Below are positions 34,499 through 41,964 of a stretch of DNA of 64,000 nucleotides, piece by piece; the stretch's first letter is position 1; each line of letters starts with the position of its first letter. The notes beneath the pieces were generated by a model, which saw only the letters and a list, made by a program, of their open reading frames with translations, was not told the origin of the DNA and ran no database searches. The position numbers were made by a program, and so were the translations under genes. This DNA is from Nitrospira sp. GTDB lineage: Bacteria > Nitrospirota > Nitrospiria > Nitrospirales > Nitrospiraceae. The stretch lies in assembly GCA_029194675.1 (NCBI GenBank), contig JARFXP010000001.1, positions 1,480,501 through 1,544,500 of the forward strand. The letters run 5' to 3'.

Positions 34499-35887
34499 AT
34501 GGTCACCGAGCCGAGAGACCAAGGACGCCATTCTCCCGCGCCTCGATCCGTTCGCCGGTGGTCGGTAACCGGCATGGTGGGGCTGGTCCTGTGCGGGCTG
34601 TGCGTCGTGAGGCCGGCCGATGCCGCTGACATTTTGCCCGCAAGATTCACCACCCCGAATGGGATGACCGTTCTCGTGCTGGAACAACATTTCCTCCCCA
34701 TCATTGAAATCCATGCCCTCATCAAGGTCGGCTCAGCGCAGGATCCTCCGGAAAAGGCCGGTGTGGCGAATTTAGTCGCCGGCCTCCTCGATGAAGGCAC
34801 CACAAGCAGATCCTCCAAACAGCTGGCCGAACAGATCGACTTTGTCGGAGGTTCGTTGGGAGTCCAGGCGGACGAAGATTTCACGACTGCGTCGGCGCGC
34901 ATACTGAAGAAAGACATCGACCTCGGGTTCACTCTCCTCGCCGATATTCTTCAGCGCCCCGCTTTCCCCAAACAAGAGTTCGAACGAGTCCGAGTGCAGA
35001 TCCTTGGAGAAATCACCAGTGATAATGACGATCCTGGCCATGTCGCCATGAAGGCCTTCAATCAGTTGGTCTTTCAGAATCATCCCTATCGTTGGCCGGT
35101 GAACGGGACGGAGGACACGTTGGGCAAGATCACCTTGGCGGATGTGCAGACCTTCTACGCCAAAGAGTATCTTCCCAATCAGGTCATCCTCACCATCGTC
35201 GGTGACGTCACGGTAGAACAAGCGACGACGCTCGTTCAGGCACATTTCGGGTCCTGGAAGAAAGGGATGGTGCCACCCAGAACGGTCAAGAAGCCCTCTG
35301 TTATCGACAAGAAAGTCGTGCAGCTCATCGAAAAGGATCTCACCCAATCGACTATTGTGATAGGTCACCCTGGAATCAGTCGGACCAACCCGGACTTTTA
35401 TGCCGTCACCGTCATGAATCATGTGTTAGGGGCCGGAGGGTTCTCGTCCCGACTCATGGATACCATTCGAGACAAGCAGGGGCTTGCCTATGGCATTACC
35501 AGTCATTACGATGCCCGATTGATGCCGGGCTCTTTCTGGATCAACCTCCAGACCCGTACCGAAACCACTAACCAGGCCATCAACGGCGTTTTGGCTGAGA
35601 TGAGAACGATCCGAGAGGCCCCGGTCAGCGATCAGGAGTTGGCGGATGCCAAAGCATTTCTGATGGGCAGCTTCCCCTTACGACTGGATTCCACGGCGAA
35701 GCTGGCGAAAGTCCTGGCCCAAGTGGAGTTTTTTGGACTGGGGTTCGACTATTTTAGTCAGTACCCAAAATGGATCGAACGAGTAACTAAAGAGGATGTG
35801 CAGCGCGTGGCGAAACAGTACCTGGATCCTCAACACTACGCGCTCGTCGTGGTCGGTAATATCGCGAAGGCAAAAGTTCGCCACTAG
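34499..35887 (+). CDS. M16-family peptidase-like subunit, inactive zinc site
   Basis: A 462-residue protein with a hydrophobic signal (about 22-43, ending ADA). The M16 fold is clear (FTTPNGMTVLVLEQHFLPII, AGVANLVAGLLDEGTTSRSS, RDKQGLAYGITSHYDARLMP), but the zinc motif HxxEH is replaced by NLVAG, so it cannot be catalytic. The C-terminal Arg/Tyr motif (RLMDTIRDKQGLAYG) used for substrate positioning is present. It starts 4 bp after the catalytic subunit gene: a two-gene operon, alpha and beta subunits of one peptidase. Confidence 0.9.
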   Translation: MVTEPRDQGRHSPAPRSVRRWSVTGMVGLVLCGLCVVRPADAADILPARFTTPNGMTVLVLEQHFLPIIEIHALIKVGSAQDPPEKAGVANLVAGLLDEGTTSRSSKQLAEQIDFVGGSLGVQADEDFTTASARILKKDIDLGFTLLADILQRPAFPKQEFERVRVQILGEITSDNDDPGHVAMKAFNQLVFQNHPYRWPVNGTEDTLGKITLADVQTFYAKEYLPNQVILTIVGDVTVEQATTLVQAHFGSWKKGMVPPRTVKKPSVIDKKVVQLIEKDLTQSTIVIGHPGISRTNPDFYAVTVMNHVLGAGGFSSRLMDTIRDKQGLAYGITSHYDARLMPGSFWINLQTRTETTNQAINGVLAEMRTIREAPVSDQELADAKAFLMGSFPLRLDSTAKLAKVLAQVEFFGLGFDYFSQYPKWIERVTKEDVQRVAKQYLDPQHYALVVVGNIAKAKVRH

Positions 35888-35907
35888 ACTCGCAGACAGC
35901 GCACCTT

Positions 35908-36717
35908 ATGCAACCGTCCCTTCTCCAACAGAAGCTCGATCGTCTCCGAACGCTCCTGACGGAGATGGGCTCGGTCGTGGTGGCCTATTCCGGCGGAATC
36001 GACAGCACGTTCGTGCTTAAAGTCGCGCACGACCAACTCCACGAGCAGGCGGTCGGCATCACGGCCGTCTCACCGACGTTTCCATCTCTTGAGTTGGAAG
36101 CTGCCGAACTGGTCGCTCAGGAGATCGGCGCCCGCCATGAAACCGTTCAGACGGATCAGCTGGCCATTGATGACTTTGTGAGGAATGACGCGAATCGTTG
36201 TTTTCACTGTAAGACCGACCTGTACCAACTTCTTGGAAATGTGCGGCAATCAAAGGCTGTCGCGTACGTCGTGGACGGAACCAATCTGGACGACCTGGGA
36301 GAGGATCGCCCCGGCATCAAAGCCGCGCGGGAATGGGGTGTACGCAGCCCGCTCGTGGAGGCCCAACTATCGAAGGCCGACATCCGTATCCTTGCCAAGG
36401 ATCTGGGACTTTCGAATTGGGATAAGCCGGCTGCGGCTTGTCTCTCGTCACGGATTCCACGTGGGAACATGATCACGCTGGAAAACTTACACCGTGTTGA
36501 AAAAGCCGAGGCTATCCTGCATCATGAGGGATTCCGTCATTTTCGGGTGCGAAATCACGGTGAGATTGCCCGGATTGAATTGGCACAGGACGAACTTCCT
36601 CGGCTCATGAAAGCAGATCGGTGTGTAGAGATCAGCTCAAGACTGAAAGCGCTGGGGTTTAAATTCGTGACGGTTGATTTGGAAGGATATCGGCCGGGTG
36701 GAGTCACCCTGAGCTGA
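35908..36717 (+). CDS. larE: ATP-dependent sacrificial sulfur transferase LarE
   Basis: A 269-residue PP-loop enzyme: VVVAYSGGIDSTFVLKVAHD is the ATP pyrophosphatase loop and AAACLSSRIPRGN carries the cysteine that donates its sulfur in Lactobacillus LarE. LarE builds the pincer nickel cofactor of lactate racemase from thiocarboxylates. No larA, larB or larC is visible nearby, so either they are elsewhere or this protein serves another sulfur-transfer pathway. It follows the M16 pair by 20 bp. Confidence 0.88.
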   Translation: MQPSLLQQKLDRLRTLLTEMGSVVVAYSGGIDSTFVLKVAHDQLHEQAVGITAVSPTFPSLELEAAELVAQEIGARHETVQTDQLAIDDFVRNDANRCFHCKTDLYQLLGNVRQSKAVAYVVDGTNLDDLGEDRPGIKAAREWGVRSPLVEAQLSKADIRILAKDLGLSNWDKPAAACLSSRIPRGNMITLENLHRVEKAEAILHHEGFRHFRVRNHGEIARIELAQDELPRLMKADRCVEISSRLKALGFKFVTVDLEGYRPGGVTLS

Positions 36718-36739
36718 CTCCACCGCAGCTCACGGCACC

Positions 36740-37246
36740 TCAGCGTGGCTGTGACTTCGAAAGAGCTTCGAGCGCCTCGTCTGCAAACTTTTTCTGATCA
36801 GCCTCCGTCAGACTCCGCTGAACCACTTTTTCCGCCACCATAAGCGCAAGTTCAGTCGTCTGGGTTCGAATATCTTGTAGCGCTTTACGACGCTCTTGCT
36901 CGATCTCGCGCGTCGCATCGCCCTTGATACGTTCCGCCTCCGCGGTCAACCGTTGTTCGTTTTCATCGAGCAACCGTTGAGCACGTTCCTTTGCCGCGGC
37001 GAGAATAGCCTCAGCTTCCTTCCCCGCCGCGTGAAGCTTGGCCTCATATTCTCTGAGCCGTCGCTCGGCCTCGAACCGGTGCTGCTCAGCCTGATCGAGG
37101 CTGTCTTTAATCTTCTTTTCTCGCTCTTCCAAAACACTCAAGATGCCGGGAAATGCATACTTATAGAGCAGGAACAAGAGAATCCCAAATGAAACGATCT
37201 CCCAGAAAATCAACGAAGAAAAAAAGTCAGATTCAAACTGTGGCAT
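36740..37246 (-). CDS. atpF: ATP synthase F0 subunit b
   Basis: A 168-residue protein with one N-terminal membrane helix (LIFWEIVSFGILLFLLYKYA) and a long charged helix rich in Glu, Arg and Ala (ERLRKIKDSLDQAEQHRFEA-type sequence), the stator stalk. Start at 37246 chosen for the usual short N-terminus. It is last in the order atpZ, B, E, F, but no F1 genes (delta, alpha, gamma, beta, epsilon) follow: the convergent larE gene lies immediately downstream. Confidence 0.92.
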   Translation of the reverse strand: MPQFESDFFSSLIFWEIVSFGILLFLLYKYAFPGILSVLEEREKKIKDSLDQAEQHRFEAERRLREYEAKLHAAGKEAEAILAAAKERAQRLLDENEQRLTAEAERIKGDATREIEQERRKALQDIRTQTTELALMVAEKVVQRSLTEADQKKFADEALEALSKSQPR

Positions 37247-37323
37247 GATTTGACCTAAGTTAAGTTCTGTGTACTGAGTCCTGAGCACCGAGTGCCTCTC
37301 TCAGCACTCACCGCTCAGCACTG

Positions 37324-37554
37324 TTATTTGCGGAAGCCCATGATGATGAAGGCGATGACCAGGCCATACAGCGCAATGGCTTCTACCAGCGCGAACCCGA
37401 TCCACATATACTTCGTGACGCGAGCTTCTGCTTCAGGCTGGCGCGCCACCACTTCAATCATCTTCCCGAAGATGTAGCCGATCCCCACACCGGCCCCGGC
37501 AAACCCTGCCGCGGCACATCCCATACCGATCAACCCTGCTGCTGCTGAATCCAT
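37324..37554 (-). CDS. atpE: ATP synthase F0 subunit c
   Basis: A 76-residue hairpin of two membrane helices: GAGVGIGYIFGKMIEVVARQPE (quoted in part; glycine-rich helix and polar loop with RQP) and GFALVEAIALYGLVIAFIIM with the ion-carrying Glu. Ala follows the Glu and there is no Gln in the first helix at the Na+ position, so it is proton-type. RQPE loop binds F1. Confidence 0.96.
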   Translation of the reverse strand: MDSAAAGLIGMGCAAAGFAGAGVGIGYIFGKMIEVVARQPEAEARVTKYMWIGFALVEAIALYGLVIAFIIMGFRK

Positions 37555-37590
37555 TATGTCCTACTCCTCTCTTGTCTAAACAGGCACGCG

Positions 37591-38343
37591 CTAATGCGCG
37601 TGCTCATCATGGCCATGCAAATGAAACGCGTCCCCCAAGTAGACACAGGTCAAGATGGTAAAAATATAGGCTTGAATGCCTGCGATGAGAACGAATTCCA
37701 ACCCATACACGAGAAGCGAAATCGCTAAGGGCAACCACCCGATCAACAATCCGCCGCTGATCGTGAGGCTGAATAGAACCGCGAGCATCACATGGCCCGC
37801 CGTCATATTCGCAAAGAGCCGAACAGCCAGTGAAACAGGCCGCGCCAACTGACTGATGATCTCGATCGGGATCATCAACGGCACCAGCCATCCAGGAGTT
37901 CCAGGCGGGATAAGGATCCCTAGAAACTTTGCACCATGCAACCAGAATCCTAAAACCAAACTCAACCCGTACACAATGCAGGAGAAGACGGAGGTCACAA
38001 CAATTTGGCTCGTCACCGTATAGGTGCCGGGAATCAACCCGATATAATTGGAAAAAAGAATAAATAAGAAGAGCGTGGCGACAAACGGGAAAAATCGCAT
38101 CCCATCCTTCCCCATCGTATCCAGGATCATGTTCCGAATGAACTCCACCATCATCTCCGCCAGGCTCTGCAACTTGCCGGGCACCAGTTTGCGAGACGAT
38201 CCTGCCATGATCATGAGGACCGCCGCTACGGCGATGACAATCCACATAAAGATCACAGCTTTATTGATGGAAATGTCCACACCGCCGATCGAGAGTGGAA
38301 TCCAGTGATGAAGTTCGAATTGATGAAGCGGACTTTCTTCCAT
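37591..38343 (-). CDS. atpB: ATP synthase F0 subunit a
   Basis: A 250-residue membrane protein with five to six helices. The conserved Arg of the proton half-channels is in IPIEIISQLARPVSLAVRLF, and AGHVMLAVLF and LVYGLEFVLIAGIQAYIFTI follow, all typical. It starts 8 bp after atpZ and precedes atpE. The protein ends HLHGHDEHAH, a histidine-rich tail. Confidence 0.95.
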   Translation of the reverse strand: MEESPLHQFELHHWIPLSIGGVDISINKAVIFMWIVIAVAAVLMIMAGSSRKLVPGKLQSLAEMMVEFIRNMILDTMGKDGMRFFPFVATLFLFILFSNYIGLIPGTYTVTSQIVVTSVFSCIVYGLSLVLGFWLHGAKFLGILIPPGTPGWLVPLMIPIEIISQLARPVSLAVRLFANMTAGHVMLAVLFSLTISGGLLIGWLPLAISLLVYGLEFVLIAGIQAYIFTILTCVYLGDAFHLHGHDEHAH

Positions 38344-38351
38344 GACTATTC

Positions 38352-38591
38352 CTACTTATGTGCGTTGTTCGACGGGCCTTGCCATCGCTGTGCGGATCGA
38401 TAGGCGTTCCTCATTCCGGCTGCCGCACCGAAAACCAACCCAATGACGAGCCCCCACGGGGTTGTCCCTAAGAGATACGTATCGACGACCCACCCAAGCC
38501 CACCTCCGACGATCAACGCAGCCAGCAGTTCCGTTCCGATTCGAACGGCCTGACCGAGCCCCGCGTATAAGGGATCTTGTTGAGGGGGCAT
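38352..38591 (-). CDS. atpZ: AtpZ/AtpI-type F0 assembly protein
   Basis: A 79-residue protein with two hydrophobic helices (about 18-33 and 46-63): AVRIGTELLAALIVGGGLGW and GLVIGLVFGAAAGMRNAYR are the AtpZ signature, with a conserved GxxAGxRxxYR end. It is thought to help c-ring assembly or divalent cation transport. First gene of the F0 operon. The upstream promoter lies in a 206-bp gap with a structured element. Confidence 0.85.
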   Translation of the reverse strand: MPPQQDPLYAGLGQAVRIGTELLAALIVGGGLGWVVDTYLLGTTPWGLVIGLVFGAAAGMRNAYRSAQRWQGPSNNAHK

Positions 38592-38690
38592 CCCAAACCC
38601 ACGGACGGCGAGAGCACGTGAGCAGAACTCTACCCCTCATGGGGTGCGCAATTTAAGCAAACCCGTGCTTTGAATGTCAAGCCGTTGGAG

Positions 38691-38762
38691 GCCTATGCGC
38701 GCAGAAATCGCTGCGGTATAGTGAAGCCCCACGGCTCCACGGCAGTGGCTTCCTGCATAGGC
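38691..38762 (+). promoter_or_regulatory. Candidate three-way-junction leader upstream of the pab genes
   Basis: A perfect 8-bp stem GCCTATGC (38691-38698) / GCATAGGC (38755-38762) encloses two hairpins: CGCAG/CTGCG (38700-38715) and GAAGCC/GGCTTC (38723-38752). It ends 35 bp before the ATG at 38798. A closed three-way junction just upstream of a biosynthetic operon resembles a riboswitch or attenuator, but I recognise no known class and it could also act on the atpZ transcript in the other strand. Confidence 0.35.
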
Positions 38763-38797
38763 GGTGATCTCTCTTTCGTGTTGGAAACGAGCCTACT

Positions 38798-40276
38798 ATG
38801 CCGAGAACCTTACCCTCGTCGATTCCATTTTTGCACGGTTCTCCTTCACCTCTCATCCTGACCGGCCCCTCTCCCTCGGCAAGTCCGTTTAAATTGTACG
38901 CGAAGATCGCCTCAGCTCGACACCCCTCGTTTCTCTTTGAGAGCGGTAACGGTGAGGGCGCCATGGGACGGTATTCGTACTTCGGCGTCGATCCCTATCA
39001 AACATTGCACGGGAAAGGGCATACGTTTGTGCGCCGATCGATTCAAGGCCGCATAGACTCACACGCATCTCCGTTTCAAGAATTGGCCCACCTCCTGAAC
39101 CGTCAGCGGATCGCCCGTCCTCCCGATGTCCCGCCATTTTTCGGCGGTGTGATCGGCTACTTGAGCTATGATCTCGCGCGCCAATTCGAGAGGCTGCCGT
39201 CCTTGGCTCTCGATGACCTTGTCGGTCCTGATCTGGAGTTCGCGTTTTTCGATCTGATTGCGGCAATCGACCATGAGTTGAACCGTCTGGTGCTCATGTT
39301 CTGTCCACCGCTCGAACGATTTTTGGGTGAGCCCCGGGAAAAGCTGTTTCGCGAGGGGAGGGATCGCCTGGCAGAATTCGAAGCCCGATTGACCAGGCCC
39401 GACAGGGCCGATGCGAACTGGCGCAATCTCGGTCGCCTCACGTTTACACCGGAGCAGGAGCAGGCGGCCTATAGTCAGAACGTAAGCCGTTGCCAGGAAT
39501 ACATCGCAGCCGGTGATGTCTATCAGGTGAACCTCTCCCACCGTTTCAATGTGACCGGTGAAGCATTCTCCTCTCTTGAGGACCTAGAAGCCGATCTGGC
39601 TGTCTATGGTCGGTTGCGCACATTGAACCCTTCACCCTTCTCAGGATTACTACGGTTGGATGCAGTTCGTCTCATCAGTTCCTCACCTGAACGGCTCGTT
39701 CGGCTGGAAGGACGTCGAGCCGATACGAGGCCGATCGCGGGCACCAGACCCCGCGGGAGAACCGTCTACGACGATCGACGGCTGATCGAGGAATTACTTG
39801 CGAACGAAAAGGAGCGTGCGGAACATGTCATGTTGGTCGATCTTGAGCGGAACGACCTCGGTCGAGTCTGTCGTTTCGGAACCGTCCATGTGAATGAATT
39901 GATGACGGTCGAGCAATATTCTCATGTCAACCACCTGGTCTCGCATGTGGCCGGCACCCTCAGGGATCATGCGACGGGTTTCGACCTGCTGAAAGCCATG
40001 TTCCCGGGCGGAACGGTTACCGGCGTTCCAAAGATCCGCTGCATGGAGATCATCGAGAAGTTGGAGCCCGTGCGGCGAGGCCCGTACACCGGCTCGATGG
40101 GTTATGTCAGCTGGAGCGGAGATCTCGACTTCAATATCCTGATACGCACGCTGGTTATGAGGCATGCCGTGGGCTACCTCCAAGTCGGGGCGGGAATTGT
40201 GGCAGATTCGGAACCGACGCGCGAATATGAGGAAACGATCCATAAGGCCCAGGCTTTCTTCAGCGCCTTGTTATAG
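38798..40276 (+). CDS. pabB: Chorismate-using synthase component I (PabB/TrpE family)
   Basis: A 492-residue chorismate-binding enzyme. The C-terminal catalytic domain has PIAGTRPRGRTVYDDRRLIE, ERNDLGRVCRFGTV, MFPGGTVTGVPKIRCMEIIE and YTGSMGYVS; the N-terminal half is the usual beta-sandwich. PabB and TrpE are hard to separate: the catalytic Lys used in E. coli PabB (PIKGT) is Ala here, the TrpE-like state. A class IV aminotransferase-fold protein follows directly, matching pabC, so a PabB role in folate synthesis is favoured. No glutaminase component is in the window. Confidence 0.8.
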   Translation: MPRTLPSSIPFLHGSPSPLILTGPSPSASPFKLYAKIASARHPSFLFESGNGEGAMGRYSYFGVDPYQTLHGKGHTFVRRSIQGRIDSHASPFQELAHLLNRQRIARPPDVPPFFGGVIGYLSYDLARQFERLPSLALDDLVGPDLEFAFFDLIAAIDHELNRLVLMFCPPLERFLGEPREKLFREGRDRLAEFEARLTRPDRADANWRNLGRLTFTPEQEQAAYSQNVSRCQEYIAAGDVYQVNLSHRFNVTGEAFSSLEDLEADLAVYGRLRTLNPSPFSGLLRLDAVRLISSSPERLVRLEGRRADTRPIAGTRPRGRTVYDDRRLIEELLANEKERAEHVMLVDLERNDLGRVCRFGTVHVNELMTVEQYSHVNHLVSHVAGTLRDHATGFDLLKAMFPGGTVTGVPKIRCMEIIEKLEPVRRGPYTGSMGYVSWSGDLDFNILIRTLVMRHAVGYLQVGAGIVADSEPTREYEETIHKAQAFFSALL

Positions 40277-40279
40277 CCG

Positions 40280-41167
40280 ATGTGGATATACCTGAATAAC
40301 AAGTTCGTCACAGACGAGGAGGCCGTGGTCTCCGTCTTCGACCATGGATTTCTCTACGGCGATGGGGTCTATGAAACGATTCGTTCGTACGGCTCCCACA
40401 TCTTCATGCTGGATGAACATCTGTCTCGATTGCTCCGGTCCGCCGAGACGATCGGTCTGACGATCCCGATTCCACTGGAAAATTGGCCAGGCATTCTGCA
40501 TGAAGCCATGGCCCGCAACGAGGTCGGGACTGATCGGCAGGACGCCTATCTGAGGATCACGGTTACCCGAGGAGCCGGAGACATCGGACTGGACCCGGCA
40601 CTCTGTTCATCGCCGACCGTCGTCGTGATGGCCAAGCCGCTCGTGCCTCCGTCGCCTCAGCTCTATGAAGCGGGCGTCGACGTGATCGTTGCTTCCACGA
40701 AGCGAAATCTGCCGAGTGCCTTGTCGCCACAGATCAAGACCACGAACTTCCTGAACAATATACAAGCCAAACGCGAAGCGATCGCAGCAGGCGCACTCGA
40801 CAGCATCCTACTCAATTGGGAACAGCATCTGACCGAATGCACCGTCAGCAATGTGTTTCTTGTGATGGACGGCAAGCTGAAAACGCCTGCTCTGGAATGC
40901 GGCTTACTCGACGGCATCACTCGAATGGTCGTGCTTCGGATGGCCGAGGAACTCAACATCCACGTCGAAGAAGGTCGCTATACCGTCGACCAGTTGTACC
41001 GGGCCGATGAATGCTTTCTGACCAACACCAGCATGGAAATCATGCCCGTGACTTCCGTCGACCGTAGGCCTGTCGGCGGCGGGAAACCGGGTCCGCTCAC
41101 CCAGAGGCTAAGAAAACAGTTCGTGGCGGTGCGAGGCCGATTCTCGGACGGTCCTCCCCGTCGATAA
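40280..41167 (+). CDS. pabC: Class IV PLP enzyme (aminodeoxychorismate lyase or branched-chain transaminase-like)
   Basis: A 295-residue enzyme of fold type IV: VSVFDHGFLYGDGVYETIRS, the PLP-lysine in QIKTTNFLNNIQAKREAI, and GLLDGITRMVVLRMAEELNI with NTSMEIMPVTSVD. These motifs are common to PabC, IlvE and D-amino-acid transaminases. Position 3 bp after pabB argues for aminodeoxychorismate lyase (making p-aminobenzoate for folate), but the sequence is also like D-alanine/IlvE-type enzymes. Confidence 0.8.
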   Translation: MWIYLNNKFVTDEEAVVSVFDHGFLYGDGVYETIRSYGSHIFMLDEHLSRLLRSAETIGLTIPIPLENWPGILHEAMARNEVGTDRQDAYLRITVTRGAGDIGLDPALCSSPTVVVMAKPLVPPSPQLYEAGVDVIVASTKRNLPSALSPQIKTTNFLNNIQAKREAIAAGALDSILLNWEQHLTECTVSNVFLVMDGKLKTPALECGLLDGITRMVVLRMAEELNIHVEEGRYTVDQLYRADECFLTNTSMEIMPVTSVDRRPVGGGKPGPLTQRLRKQFVAVRGRFSDGPPRR

Positions 41168-41265
41168 AACCTCATCTTCCCGTTTTTTCTCGGAATTCTT
41201 CAGATCTCCAAGGCACCGGACCTGCCTTTCCTTGACAGACAGTGACAGACTGCTATCGTTTGACC

Positions 41266-41964
41266 ATGCTGAATCCGAATAAAACACATCGCTCCTCAAT
41301 CAGCCGGCCTGGCATGGCCGTCCTCGCCGCATTGAGCGGCGTCCTGTTAACTGTTCCAAGTGATAGTCAGGCAGAGCTTTATCAATATGTCGATGCCAAA
41401 GGAACGATATCGCTCACCAACGTTCCCTCTGATGCCCGATACCACCGGATCGACCTCCACCCGAATCGTCTGCATCCTGTTCTTTCGGAAGAAGAGTTGA
41501 AGCCGATGATTAGTCGATTCTCACGGCAGCATCAACTGCACCCTGCCCTTATCCGCGCCATCATTAAGGCCGAATCGGATTTCGACCCTCGCGCGGTATC
41601 ACGAGCTGGAGCCGTCGGATTGATGCAATTGATGCCGCAAACGGCCGTGAGGCTGGATGTCCGGGACCTCTACGATCCAGAAGACAATATCGGAGGAGGG
41701 ACGAAATACCTACGCCAATTGCTCGACCGATTTCGCGGCAACCTTCCGCTCGCGCTCGCCGCCTATAACGCTGGCGAGCATGTCGTCGATCGTTACCGAA
41801 CTCTTCCGCCGATCGACGAAACCCGCCAATACGTCCGCAAGGTCTTGCGGTATTATCGGCTCTTCCTCGCCCGTGACCTTGCCGCGACCGGGCACGTCAT
41901 CCCGTCTTCGGAGCACGCAATACCACGACCCGCCCCTGTATCCTCGATTCAGTCCGGCCAGTAG
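41266..41964 (+). CDS. Exported lytic transglycosylase with DUF4124-like N-terminus
   Basis: About 232 residues: a signal peptide (about 15-35, SQAELYQYV), a short DUF4124-type segment (ELYQYVDAKGTISLTNVPSD) that probably binds peptidoglycan, then an SLT domain with AIIKAESDFDPRAVSRAGAV (catalytic Glu), GLMQLMPQTAVRLDV and ALAAYNAGEHVVDRY. It is a compact MltE/EmtA-like enzyme. Its last 68 bp overlap the end of nadB on the other strand, unusual for two well-supported genes. Confidence 0.88.
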   Translation: MLNPNKTHRSSISRPGMAVLAALSGVLLTVPSDSQAELYQYVDAKGTISLTNVPSDARYHRIDLHPNRLHPVLSEEELKPMISRFSRQHQLHPALIRAIIKAESDFDPRAVSRAGAVGLMQLMPQTAVRLDVRDLYDPEDNIGGGTKYLRQLLDRFRGNLPLALAAYNAGEHVVDRYRTLPPIDETRQYVRKVLRYYRLFLARDLAATGHVIPSSEHAIPRPAPVSSIQSGQ

